DNA of 64,000 nt from Ktedonosporobacter rubrisoli. Lineage in GTDB: Bacteria; Chloroflexota; Ktedonobacteria; Ktedonobacterales; Ktedonobacteraceae. The position numbers and the translations under genes were made by a program. The DNA is taken from contig NZ_CP035758.1 of the NCBI RefSeq assembly GCF_004208415.1, forward strand, positions 11,036,001-11,100,000. The letters are read 5' to 3'. The notes under the pieces were generated by a model. That model did no database searches, was not told the DNA's origin, and worked only from the letters and a program-made list of their open reading frames with translations. This document shows positions 1 through 8,336 of the stretch, piece by piece. Within the stretch, counting starts at the first letter, position 1. Each line of letters opens with the position of its first letter.

Positions 1-1
1 C

Positions 2-133
2 ATGATCGGCGCGGTTGTCAATGGCTATTACGGAGACTTGTATATAGTTCTAGCAAATTTCGTGGGCGCGCTGGCGGGCTATGTGGCGCTCATTGCTCCC
101 CGATATGTCTACAATTGGCACATTAATCCATAA
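2..133 (+). CDS. Possible C-terminal end of a membrane permease (partial)
   Basis: An open frame enters from the left edge and runs 44 codons to TAA. Its peptide is hydrophobic and glycine-rich (for example GDLYIVLANFVGALAGY) and ends in a short polar tail, which resembles the last membrane segment of a transporter more than random antisense coding. It overlaps the 3' end of the convergent MerR/cupin gene by 84 bases, so either one of the two stops is reached only after a genuine overlap or this frame is chance. The family cannot be named from this fragment; an NCS1-type permease is a guess only. Confidence 0.3.
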   Translation: MIGAVVNGYYGDLYIVLANFVGALAGYVALIAPRYVYNWHINP

Positions 134-943
134 AACTGTAGCCGGGCTATCGCTTGTGTTGCGCCAGTGATGGAGCTGGGTGCTGAAGAAGTAGAGTGAG
201 TCGCCGGTCTGCAAGTTGTAATGGTCGTTTCCATTAATCCAGAATTCAAGCTGTCCCGCGATGATGTAGATAAATTCTTCCCCAGGATGGGCATAGGGCT
301 CTTCGCTTCCGCCCCCGGGCTGAATCTCGATACGCTGAGCTTCCAGGGCGCCCGATCTAGTAATGAGATCTTCGATGACAACCAGACCATGATTCGCTAC
401 AAAGCGTGGGCGATCCTCGGGATGAAGCATATTGCTATTGTGCTTGCCACGGTGCTCCGAGCTGAGCCCGGGCACTGTAGTGCCATAGGCATCGGCCAGC
501 TTGAAAAGGTTGCCGAGCGAGATACTCGACTGTCCGCGTTCAACCGCGCTCAGAAAAGAGATAGAAAGCCCGGTTCGCTCGGCGATCTCTGCTAGTGAAA
601 GGCTTTGCTCGATACGGAGGGCACGCAGGCGCAGGCCCAGATTAAGTTCATTCTCGGTTGTCTCGCTGGCAATCGTCTTTTCGGCGCTGCCTAGCTCGCG
701 TCGTATGGCCGCTGTATTTAACCCCTCGACGCGCCTCAGATGGGTAATCTGGCGCAGCCGAGCCAGGTCATCAAAGCTATAATAGCGATGACCGCCAGGC
801 GTTCTCTGTGGGCTAATCAGTCCCTCGCGCTCCCATAAACGCAAGAGCCCCTGGGAGACTCCCGTGAGACGCGCGATTTCTCCAATCGAATAGAGATGTT
901 CCCCGGCTGTTGTTCCCTCCTCGATGTGGGGTTCTGAATGCAT
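50..943 (-). CDS. MerR-XRE-cupin three-domain transcriptional regulator
   Basis: The 297-residue protein has three parts. Residues about 17-85 form a MerR-type winged helix (YSIGEIARLTGVSQGLLRLW, then a GGHRYY wing). Residues about 103-157 form a second, XRE/Cro-type HTH (LRIEQSLSLAEIAERTGLS, with SFLSAVERG). Residues about 185-280 form a cupin barrel (IQPGGG, HPGEEFIYIIAGQLEFWI, GDSLYF, HHWRN). XRE-cupin proteins are common regulators whose cupin senses a small ligand; an added MerR domain is unusual. The ATG follows GGAGGAAGC closely. It lies alone on the minus strand, with a 14-bp palindrome about 150 bases upstream as a candidate operator. Ligand and targets are unknown. The last 20 residues extend past the cupin and overlap a possible convergent gene. 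Confidence 0.88.
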   Translation of the reverse strand: MHSEPHIEEGTTAGEHLYSIGEIARLTGVSQGLLRLWEREGLISPQRTPGGHRYYSFDDLARLRQITHLRRVEGLNTAAIRRELGSAEKTIASETTENELNLGLRLRALRIEQSLSLAEIAERTGLSISFLSAVERGQSSISLGNLFKLADAYGTTVPGLSSEHRGKHNSNMLHPEDRPRFVANHGLVVIEDLITRSGALEAQRIEIQPGGGSEEPYAHPGEEFIYIIAGQLEFWINGNDHYNLQTGDSLYFFSTQLHHWRNTSDSPATVLWINVPIVDISGSNERHIARQRAHEIC

Positions 944-1092
944 GCTTCCTCCAGTCGAACCAGATGCTACGTGTTGTGTCTACTACTACCTGAGCTGGCC
1001 TTCTCGGGCAGGAAAAGCGGCGAAAGGCTACCCTGATGGCTACATAGCTATTCATGAGTAGCCGGGCCTCAACAAGCGCTTCTTTATTTATT

Positions 1093-1106
1093 GCTATCAT
1101 GATAGC
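1093..1106. promoter_or_regulatory. 14-bp perfect palindrome upstream of the MerR/cupin gene
   Basis: GCTATCATGATAGC is a perfect palindrome in the 944-1312 intergenic stretch, which otherwise shows no gene. MerR and XRE regulators bind dyad sites, so it could be an operator, but its distance of about 150 bases from the start codon and lack of a visible promoter keep this tentative. Confidence 0.3.
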
Positions 1107-1312
1107 ACATGTGATGAGCTGTACGGCGGACATATAGGGCTGGTAGGCAGTGTTTTTCTTGTGCACATTGGCTCAGCTTTGGTCGATAGTATGCCTGGCG
1201 AAATTTCAGGTGTTGTGCCTGTGGGAGATCCTGTGCAGATCGTGAAAACGCGTCTTATGGATGAGCACAGATGATCCCCCATGATTAGCTGCTAGCCAAG
1301 CATAGCTTGAAC

Positions 1313-2134
1313 TCAGGCACGCTCACGTAAGAAATTCATGACAATTTGCAGGAATTCCTCTGGCTTTTCCATGCTGGGCAGGTGAGCGGTTCCGGCTATG
1401 GTCACGTGTTGTGCTTTAGGAATATGGGTTGCCAGGTGTTGAGCACGAGCTAGCATACCCGGAGTATCTAGATCTCCATTGATGATGAGTGTGGGGACTT
1501 GAATTTCTGACAAACGTTGATTGGCCGGCGGATCTATGTTCAGTAGCTCTGCGCCATCGGGTACAGGATTGATAAAAGCCTGATATTGCATATCGTATAC
1601 GCGCTGCCGCACTCGTGGATTTACCTGCTCAGGCTTGCGCAATGGTCCATCTACCCACATACGCAGATTCAGCTCAGTTGCTCCTTCTAGATCGCCACTT
1701 GCTATAAGCTGCTCTTCTTGTTCGCCGAAACGCACCTCGTCTTCGGGAGGTTCATAGCCGCCGATATTGGCTGCTACCAGAATAAGCGAGGAAACCATTT
1801 CTTGATGAGTGAGCGCAAAGTCAAGGGCAATCTTGCCTCCCCAGGAGGCCGCAACGATATGAGCCTGAGCAAGGCCAAGGTGCTTGAGCAGTTCTGCTGG
1901 ATCGGCATGATTGGCAAATGGGGCGGCGGGATATTGTGATTTGCCAAAGCCTCTGAGATCGTAGCGAAGAGCGCGATAATGCTGCGCAAAGCTTGGAAAT
2001 TGTTCATCCCACATCCGGCTATCGGCCACGCCAGCATGCAATAGGAGCAAGGCGGGACCTTGACCGGCAACTTCGTAGTAAAGCGGGGCTTTCTGGATCT
2101 CTAGAAAGCCAGTTTTTGATGCAAATTCTGCCAC
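1313..2134 (-). CDS. Alpha/beta-hydrolase fold esterase/hydrolase
   Basis: This is a 273-residue alpha/beta hydrolase of the 3-oxoadipate enol-lactonase / epoxide hydrolase-like superfamily. It shows the oxyanion region (LLLLHAGVADSRMWDEQ), the strand-turn RYDLRGFGKS, a nucleophile elbow AASWGGK with the serine between tryptophan and alanine, the acid strand PTLIINGDLDTPG, and the catalytic histidine in GTAHLPSMEKPEEF. The frame is open 38 codons further upstream, but a GTG preceded by AAGGAG at seven bases is the better start, and the upstream extension has no family similarity. A consensus-like promoter lies about 170 bases upstream. The substrate is unknown. Confidence 0.88.
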   Translation of the reverse strand: MAEFASKTGFLEIQKAPLYYEVAGQGPALLLLHAGVADSRMWDEQFPSFAQHYRALRYDLRGFGKSQYPAAPFANHADPAELLKHLGLAQAHIVAASWGGKIALDFALTHQEMVSSLILVAANIGGYEPPEDEVRFGEQEEQLIASGDLEGATELNLRMWVDGPLRKPEQVNPRVRQRVYDMQYQAFINPVPDGAELLNIDPPANQRLSEIQVPTLIINGDLDTPGMLARAQHLATHIPKAQHVTIAGTAHLPSMEKPEEFLQIVMNFLRERA

Positions 2135-2207
2135 AAAAGAACTCCTTATCAGGAAATAAAAGGCTGTTTGTTGATCTAAGAATGAAGATGTGGTTAATGG
2201 GGCAGAC

Positions 2208-2270
2208 TTACACCTGGGTACGTGCGAGGTGCATAGTCTGGCCTCCATGTAGAATCTGTGCCGAAATCAT
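2208..2270 (-). CDS. Possible 20-residue leader peptide ahead of the hydrolase gene
   Basis: Between the promoter at 2314-2342 and the hydrolase start lies a short frame with a very strong ribosome binding site (GAAAGGAGGTG) six to seven bases before ATG. It encodes 20 residues (MISAQILHGGQTMHLARTQV) and ends 74 bases before the hydrolase GTG. The quality of the binding site compared with the chance of a random short frame is what makes it worth recording. Whether it is translated or regulatory is unknown. Confidence 0.35.
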   Translation of the reverse strand: MISAQILHGGQTMHLARTQV

Positions 2271-2313
2271 ATCTATGCACCTCCTTTCAGCTTTTTCTAT
2301 TTGATAGGTGCCT

Positions 2314-2342
2314 ATTATAGCCTGCTAAGTTCCCCAGGTCAA
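2314..2342 (-). promoter_or_regulatory. Sigma-70 promoter for the hydrolase gene
   Basis: On the minus strand TTGACC (2342-2337) and TATAAT (2319-2314) are separated by exactly 17 bases. Transcription would start near 2307 and give a leader of about 170 bases before the hydrolase start. Confidence 0.6.
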
Positions 2343-2344
2343 GC

Positions 2345-4660
2345 TATACTGTTGCGCTAATCTGACCCCGGAGCTGATAGTAGCGCATGTGCCGAGAGTA
2401 GAAGAACTGGAAAAACCCACGACTTGCGCAACGAGCCGTGACCAGTAGCCAATAGGCGCAGAAATATGCCTCCTTGAAAGAGAAAGCACGCAAGCTTCTC
2501 AACAAGGAGGTAAACATGACCAGTATCGCTGACACGTCGGTAAAAATCCAGGCGACTTCGGAGTCCAACCCCTCACCCCCGTGCTGGTTTGGCGAGGCCT
2601 TGGTGATAAGCAGGCATCTTTGCACGCAAGGGATTCTCAGCAAGATCACAGAGCAGGTGCGCTTTGCACGGAAGCGTTTTGGCCGCTACGAGATCCTCGA
2701 TTTTCTCGCCGTCCTCTTTGGCTACGCAATCAGCGGCGAGCGCACGCTGGAAGAGTTCTACGAGAGCCTCCAGCCGTTTGCCGTCCCATTCATGGCCCTG
2801 TTTGAGCGGGATCGCTTGCCGTCCCGCGCAGCGCTCTCGCGCTTTTTAGCAGCGTTGACGGAAGCGCCAGTCGAGGCGGCTCTCCACGCTCTTTCTCGAT
2901 GATCTGCTCGCTCGCCCCCTCAGGCCCGACAAACAAACCGGAGGGCTGGTGGATCGCGTGGGAAATACCTGGAGGGTGTTTGACATCGATGGCACGCGGG
3001 AAGCTGCCCGCCAACGCGCCTTACCCTAGACGGATGACCTTCCTCCGCCTTCTCGCCGGTTGGATGACGTGTGTGCTCCCGGCTACCTGGGTCGCAAACG
3101 TGGGGAGGTGGTCAGGACACGGACAACAGTATCGCAGGCGCCTAGTTACCAGTGGCTCGGCAGTTTTGGCAATCGCGGGAAAGGGCGCTATCGCGAGGAA
3201 TTACGCAAGGGGTTGGTGGCTATTGGTCGGTACCTGGCGACTCACCAGATCTCACAGGAACGCACACTGCTCAGACTCGATGGACAATATGGCAATGGGG
3301 CCGTGCTTGCCGATCTCGCTGGGTTCACGTTTGTGACCCGTGGCAAGGACTATCGCCTGCTCGATCACCCACTCGTTCAGGCGCGTCTGCACCTCCCCTC
3401 TGATCAGTTCCAGCAGCGCCCCGAAAGCCTGATGGTGCGTAGCCTCTACGATTGTCCCGCGATCCCGGTCGGACCTGATGGCGTGCCCTGTCGCGTGATC
3501 GTAGCCACCCATCCCGCAGGGAAGAAGAAGAGTCCCGTGGGCGTCACACGAGCAGGTGTGGTCTACGAACTGTTCTTCACGAATCTGCCGCAACCCGCCT
3601 TCACCGCCTGCGATGTGGTGGAGTTGTATTTGCATCGTGGCGCTTTTGAGCCCGTGCTTTCAGACGAAGGCAGAGAGCAGAACCCGGACCGATGGTGCAG
3701 TCATTCGGCCTGGGGACAGGAGTGCTGGCAACTGATCTCGAAGTCGGGTATGGAATCTGCGTTTGGAATTGGGGCATCAGTTGGAACCGACGCCGCTGCG
3801 CATCACCGAATTTGCTCCTGCCCTCCCGCAAACTCGTGAGCAGGCTGCCGCCCATCCGGTCTCATCGGCTCCCGCCTCGGGATACGGCCTACCTCCTACC
3901 GCTACCTCCTTCAAAACCGGTCGTTTCACCGGAGCTGATTTTCCTCTCCAGCCTGATGGGACGCTGCGGTGTCCGGCTGGCAACCATCTGCTCGTCCAGG
4001 AACGACGCCGAGAAGCTGATGGCAGTTTGCGCGTCGTGTATGCCGCCAGCATCCGCAACTGTCGTCCCTGTCCACTGCGCGAACAATGCCAATGGAATGG
4101 GAACACCACCGCAAAGCCGCGCCAGGTGAGTGTGCTCCTGCACCCGCTCGCCGTTGGGAAAGAGCCGCTGCTCTGGAGGGATTGGAGTCGCAGAGAACAT
4201 CGACACTCTTGTATGCAGTTACTGCGTCATCAACGAGTTGAAGTGACGCTTTCCGAGATCCCCCGGCCTCCTCAAGAGAAGCTGCCAGTACTCCTTTCGA
4301 GGGCCTCGCGTGCTCATTCTCGGTTCTCCTGGGCAGAACGGCTGGCTCGCAATGTCCGTTCCAAAACTTCTGGGCAGGTAACGATCCGACTGTTTGGTGT
4401 CCCAGAGCACGTTGCGACCTCGCTCGGATTAGCGGCAGCTTGAAGCTTGCGGGCGTCGCACCTTGACATTCCCTCTCCTCGGATGGATCTCCTCTTCCGT
4501 GTGAAACCCGCTCGTGCTCTTTTCCGCCTGGTTCTCCAGAGTTGTTCCCTCTTGCGCGTGGGTTTTGGCTCAGAGCAAGTTCAGCTTCTCCAGACCCATG
4601 TAGGCTCCTGCCACATCCATGAGATTGCCACTTCTCACCGTTACGAACGCAAGAAGTGTA
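2345..4660 (+). mobile_element. Decayed IS4-superfamily insertion sequence
   Basis: The transposase remnant at 2516-4443 defines the element. The ends are tentative: sequence near 2348 (ACTGTTGCG, then GCATGTGCC about 38 bases in) resembles the reverse complement near 4657 (ACTTCTTGCG, then GGATGTGGC about 39 bases in). This suggests diverged terminal inverted repeats. No target duplication was recognised. Confidence 0.5.
2516..4443 (+). pseudogene. Frameshifted DDE transposase (IS4 superfamily)
   Basis: The ATG has a strong AGGAGG ribosome binding site. The reading passes through three frames: the first ends at a stop near 2901, the second carries an internal TAG near 3027 and continues through LLRLDGQYGNG and FVTRGKDY to YLHRGAFE, and the third resumes near 3750 and ends at 4443 with a Cys-rich segment (CRPCPLREQC) and the tail FGVPEHVATS. 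YLHRGAFE fits the Y-2-R-3-E signature of IS4-type DDE transposases. At least two frameshifts and one nonsense codon make the gene inactive unless supplied in trans. The full product would be about 640 residues. The exact IS subfamily was not recognised. Confidence 0.8.
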
Positions 4661-4693
4661 TGTTCTAGGCCATGGTAGATTTCGCCTGTTTGC

Positions 4694-5107
4694 TTATTTG
4701 TCTGCGGTGGGTAGAGGAGATGTAAGTAACTCTCGGGCATACTCTAACAGGATTGGGAGCCGGAGCTTCTTTTGCATTGTTTGGAGCGATTCGAGGCTGA
4801 ACCAACCGTAGGCCATGAGTTCGTGGTCCTCTAGGACGACGGGGCCACGTAGTACACCGGTGAATGTGTTGAGTTCAAGCATTCCACTTGGCAGCTCAAT
4901 GCGGGTCACCTTGAACGGTTTGACTTGCATGAGCACTGCACCAAGCTCTTCTTGAATCTCCCGTACGACTGCCTCCTGAGAGGTTTCACCCGGCTCAAGA
5001 TGACCACCAGGAAAACCCCACAAGCCGTAGGCATACTGTTGTTTCTGCTGTACTAACAGTACTTTGTTGTTTTCTACAACGAGCACATCTGCAACTGACT
5101 CTACCAT
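4694..5107 (-). CDS. Nudix hydrolase
   Basis: The protein of 137 residues carries a complete Nudix box, G-x5-E-x7-RE-U-x-EE-x-G-U, seen as GHLEPGETSQEAVVREIQEELG. It therefore hydrolyses a nucleoside diphosphate linked to another group, with Mg2+ bound by the REUXEE glutamates. Family members range from MutT-like sanitisers to ADP-ribose or NADH pyrophosphatases, and the sequence alone does not tell the substrate. The ATG at 5107 is preferred over a GTG four codons upstream because GAGG sits six bases before it. It stands alone between two insertion sequences. Confidence 0.9.
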   Translation of the reverse strand: MVESVADVLVVENNKVLLVQQKQQYAYGLWGFPGGHLEPGETSQEAVVREIQEELGAVLMQVKPFKVTRIELPSGMLELNTFTGVLRGPVVLEDHELMAYGWFSLESLQTMQKKLRLPILLEYARELLTSPLPTADK

Positions 5108-5708
5108 GTTATTCCTCACTTGGTTTTATTGTACCAGCATCATGGACCTACTGTCTGGTTTGAGGGAGATATGCAATGAGTTCAAGGGCATACCTCGTTT
5201 TTGCTCAGATTATATCATATCCCATCTGCCCAGAGCTGACTTCCGCCTTCCCGTTTCCTCACAGGCCACCAATCAGCATTTTTTCAGACTCGTTGCACAA
5301 CCCGTGGGAAAAATGTGGAAAGGATGAAGCATCTCAGTGAGCTTTGAAGGAGTGTTTGATGGCTGCCAGTGACCCCGGGAAAGATTTGGTAGTCTCGGCT
5401 CTTGATGTTCCTTCTTTAATGGAGCGCAAGAAAGGTAATTGTGCTTCTTGAAATGAGACTTGCATGTTTCCAATGTGCCATATGGTGCAAGATTTTCCTC
5501 ATTTGCCGGGGTCAACAAGCTGCAGTTAGAGGCTGAGACTGGATTGCTCCTGATCCTTGGCGTGAACCCCTTTGAAGTTCCATATCCCCAGAGGAATACC
5601 GACGAACAGGAGGACCCTGGAGAGGGCTAGTAGCACGCTCGGGTCTAGCAGGAGTCCTAATATTAAAATGATTATATTAATTTTTAGAGAGTTATGGTTA
5701 TTAATATA
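5108..5708. other. Intergenic stretch between the Nudix gene and the IS4-like element
   Basis: About 600 bases with no supported gene. The last 100 bases before the insertion sequence are AT-rich. No promoter, RNA or long repeat was recognised. Confidence 0.5.
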
Positions 5709-7282
5709 TATGACTCATCCCGAATTTTCGGGAAGCATCGCTAGCCCGAGACAGCCAACAACTGTCGTAAAACTTCATGAGGAGGGGAAGAAAGCCATTG
5801 AAGAGTAAGATGAGCTTTCTCCCATAAACGGCTGAGAGCCCATCGAAGTCGATAAAGAGGTACGAGCGTCTGCTGGTATCTCTTTCCGGTTCGATGGCAC
5901 TGGAGATGCAGAGCAGATTGAACCAGATCCCTGTAGATCGGATTGAGCAGATGAAGCAGAAAAGAATAGACCAGCGTCACGATCCCAAGGAGTTTGAGGC
6001 GATTTTCAAAGCTCCAGATACGTGGACTCTCCAGCGCCAATTCGCTTTTTTCATAACGAAAACTGGTTTCAATCTGCCAACGCCTGCGGTAGAGGAAAAC
6101 AATCTCCCATGCCTGTTCTTCCTTCGTGATTCTCTCATTTGTGATCAGATACCAAACCTTCTTTCGCACCCGAACTTTGACAACATACAACTGGTAGGAG
6201 AAGCTTGGATGCCAGACCGGTGCCCACCAAATGTCGCAAGGAAGCTTGGCCCCCGTTTGGAGATCAAAAAGGAGCTTGTGCCCTACATAGCGTTTTCCTT
6301 GTCCGATTTGCCACAATTTCCTTTGTGCCCCTTTGGCATCGCGGAAATAATGCCCTTTCTTCCAGCGAATCACGAACTTCACCCGAAGTGCTTGAAGTAA
6401 CTGAAGCCATGGGCCAGAGGCATATCCCCGGTCAAACACATGGGTGAGCTGATCGCCCCATTTCCTTACACATCTACGAAGTAACACTTCTTCCTGTGTT
6501 CTCATTTTCGTTGCATAGTCCCCTTTGGTGGTCCACCAACTCATGAATGCTACTTTGACCGTCTTTTCCATCCCTGCAATTACTGCCCCTGTCCACTGCA
6601 GTCCGGCCACCATGACAGGTCGTTTTGCTGGCATATTAAAAACGAGTCCTTTTCTTGATCTGCCCAGTCGTTTCGCTTTGCTTGAGGTGACTGGACATAA
6701 TCCTTCTGCAGCTCGACTTTCTGGTTTCTCGACGACGCTGCCATCCCAAATGCACAAGATCCTTTTTCCTTGCGCTTTGAGCAACTTTACTTCTTGATCT
6801 GCTTCCTCCAGCAAAAATTGGTCAATGGAGCTTACTGTCCATTTGATCGAACGAAGCAGGTTTCCCACTCTCTTCGTCCCTGCAGGAGCTGATAGCGAAA
6901 GCCCCCGTATCCCATCAAGATAGGCTCCCAACTCACTTAAAAGCAGCGCTTGTTTGCTACTCCTGAAACGCATGATAGCAAGACAACATTGCAAAAATGT
7001 TCGCACAAGTCGCTTGTCCAGCAAGTGATCCAGGACGATTAAGAGGGGAGTAAGAAAGCTTTCGAGTTCTTGCGCTACTTGCTGCGATACCTGCTGGCAG
7101 GCTTGTTCCTTTTCTTCAAGTATGTCATACTGCATTGATAGCAATGACCTCCTACGCCGTCTGTATGCTTTGTTTTTCACAGTCTAGCGTAAGAGGTCTG
7201 TTTTGTCTCGTTTTCACCCTTTTTGGGTTCTCCTCGTCTTTTACTTCCTCACGAGTTCCTCCAAAATTCGGGATGAGTCATA
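5709..7282 (-). mobile_element. IS4-like insertion sequence, structurally intact
   Basis: Perfect 20-bp terminal inverted repeats (TATGACTCATCCCGAATTTT at 5709-5728 and its complement at 7263-7282) bracket one intact transposase gene. No target duplication is visible, because the right end touches the left end of the next insertion sequence at 7283 and leaves no flanking sequence to compare. Confidence 0.88.
5741..7135 (-). CDS. IS4-family DDE transposase
   Basis: The 464-residue enzyme catalyses transposition of the surrounding element. The catalytic triad is visible: an Asp in LCIWDGSVVE, an Asp in HVFDRGYASG, and a Glu in YRRRWQIETSFRYEKS, which matches exactly the Y-2-R-3-E-6-K signature of the IS4 family. 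The frame is open to a GTG at 7180, but AGGAGG about 12 bases before the ATG at 7135 and the usual family N-terminus favour the shorter form. The gene fills the element with about 30 bases to the left repeat and about 130 to the right one, as is usual. No frameshift or stop is seen, so it is probably active. Confidence 0.9.
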   Translation of the reverse strand: MQYDILEEKEQACQQVSQQVAQELESFLTPLLIVLDHLLDKRLVRTFLQCCLAIMRFRSSKQALLLSELGAYLDGIRGLSLSAPAGTKRVGNLLRSIKWTVSSIDQFLLEEADQEVKLLKAQGKRILCIWDGSVVEKPESRAAEGLCPVTSSKAKRLGRSRKGLVFNMPAKRPVMVAGLQWTGAVIAGMEKTVKVAFMSWWTTKGDYATKMRTQEEVLLRRCVRKWGDQLTHVFDRGYASGPWLQLLQALRVKFVIRWKKGHYFRDAKGAQRKLWQIGQGKRYVGHKLLFDLQTGAKLPCDIWWAPVWHPSFSYQLYVVKVRVRKKVWYLITNERITKEEQAWEIVFLYRRRWQIETSFRYEKSELALESPRIWSFENRLKLLGIVTLVYSFLLHLLNPIYRDLVQSALHLQCHRTGKRYQQTLVPLYRLRWALSRLWEKAHLTLQWLSSPPHEVLRQLLAVSG

Positions 7283-7298
7283 GTCCTAACCACAAGAA

Positions 7299-7780
7299 TC
7301 AGTAGCGGAAAGGAGATAAGCGCGAAAGCATAAGCCGAACCGAGGCGAGCTGAAGAAAGGCTTCTGAACTGGTGGTGAGCCCTTCGTAGTCGCGAGCTAA
7401 GCGGCGGAAACGGGTGAACCAGGCCAAGCTGCGTTCGACGACCCATCGTTTCCTTTGCACCTGAAAACCCGTCTTGGGCCGGGGCAGCAGAACCGGTTGG
7501 CCGTCCACGAGGATCCAGTGCTGATGGGACCTATTGTGAGCCTGTGGCACCAGTTCTGTGGTCCAGTGCAATCGCTGCGCAATCCAGTCGAGCAATGGTC
7601 CTGTATAGCCCTTATCCGCAAAGAGGTGGCACAGACGCGGGAAAGAGCGCGGCAACTGGCTGAGCAAGAGCCTGGCCCCCACGCGATCCACGATGTTGGC
7701 GGCATGCACTTTGACAGCCAGAAGGAAACCCTGCGTATCCACGAGCACGTGGCGTTTACGCCCATAGATTTTTTTTCCCC
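7299..7780 (-). CDS. IS5-family transposase, frame B (C-terminal catalytic part)
   Basis: This frame carries the C-terminal half of the transposase. It opens at the A8 run and reads KIYGRKRHVLVDTQG, then a catalytic Asp in FADKGYTG and the C-terminal block VVERSLAWFTRFRRLARDYE with the catalytic Glu. It lacks its own good start: the protein must be made by shifting from frame A at the A8 run. The shift needed is +1, equivalent to losing one A from the transcript. The left inverted repeat overlaps its stop region. Confidence 0.75.
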
Positions 7781-8163
7781 GCGTCGAAGCCCTTGTCGCT
7801 TCCTGGCACGGGAGCCGTTTTGATCGACTGGCTATCGATGATCGCAGCGCTGGGTTCCGGGTCCCGCCCCATCTGGGTGCGTACCTGTCGGCGCAGGTGG
7901 GCCATGATGGGCTCCCAAATCCCCGCCTGCGTCCAGATGCGGAAGTAGTGATGGGCCGTTTTGCCATTGGGCAGGTCGTGCGGCATCTGTCGCCATGAGC
8001 AGCCTGTGCGCAACACATAGAGGATAGCATTGACGATTTCTCGTCGCTCGTGAAGGGCCGTTGTGGCCTGGGCAGAGACTGCTGGGATGAACGGCTTGAT
8101 CAGCTCCCATTGCGCATCGGTCAGATCCGACGGGTAACGTTTTCGCTTGATTGGCTCACACAT
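7756..8163 (-). CDS. IS5-family transposase, frame A (N-terminal part)
   Basis: The 135-residue product starts at an ATG behind AAGGAACG and holds the N-terminal domain of IS5-type transposases (SDLTDAQWELIKPFIP, NAILYVLRTGCSWRQMPHDLP) and the first catalytic Asp in AAIIDSQSIKT. It ends shortly after GGGG followed by eight A residues, where frame B continues. Many IS5/IS427-group elements split the transposase this way and join it by programmed frameshifting or transcript slippage. The same picture could come from a single inactivating indel in the homopolymer. Confidence 0.8.
   Translation of the reverse strand: MCEPIKRKRYPSDLTDAQWELIKPFIPAVSAQATTALHERREIVNAILYVLRTGCSWRQMPHDLPNGKTAHHYFRIWTQAGIWEPIMAHLRRQVRTQMGRDPEPSAAIIDSQSIKTAPVPGSDKGFDAGKKNLWA
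7768..7779 (-). promoter_or_regulatory. A8 slippery run joining transposase frames A and B
   Basis: On the coding strand GGGG is followed by eight A residues inside the overlap of the two transposase frames. This is a typical site for ribosomal frameshifting or RNA-polymerase slippage in IS5-type elements; loss of one A joins the frames as GKKIYGRK. Confidence 0.55.
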
Positions 8164-8257
8164 CTTGGTTCGTTCCTTTCGAGTTGTGCTTTCGGCTGAA
8201 CTCTCCTTTCTCTGAACTATCGGCTCATTGTTCTAGCTAGGACACACTCTTATAATT

Positions 8258-8294
8258 ATCTGGCACGCATCTATCTTCATGTTGCGCGCCAGAT
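8258..8294 (-). terminator. Hairpin downstream of leuD
   Basis: An 11-bp stem (ATCTGGCGCGC with GCGTGCCAGAT, one G-U pair in the minus-strand RNA) lies about 45 bases after the leuD stop. No strong T-run follows, so termination efficiency is uncertain. Confidence 0.45.
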
Positions 8295-8336
8295 AGTAGC
8301 CATTCTATGTCGCGCTATGGCTTTCCTTACCGGTAG

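Larger units (their letters stand above)
7283..8243 (-). mobile_element. IS5-like insertion sequence (two-frame transposase)
   Basis: Imperfect 17-bp terminal inverted repeats (13 of 17 matching, beginning GTCCTA) lie at 7283-7299 and 8227-8243. They enclose transposase frames A and B. The left end begins at the very next base after the IS4-like element. No target duplication was found, so one of the two elements probably inserted at the tip of the other, or a deletion joined them. Confidence 0.75.

Noticed and set aside
2899..3336. Alternative frames within the decayed transposase as separate genes
   Set aside because: They are shifted readings of one disrupted transposase; protein motifs follow the gene across frames.
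5894..6400. 168-residue plus-strand open frame inside the IS4-like element
   Set aside because: It is antisense to the intact transposase, has no ribosome binding site and its peptide shows no recognisable domain.
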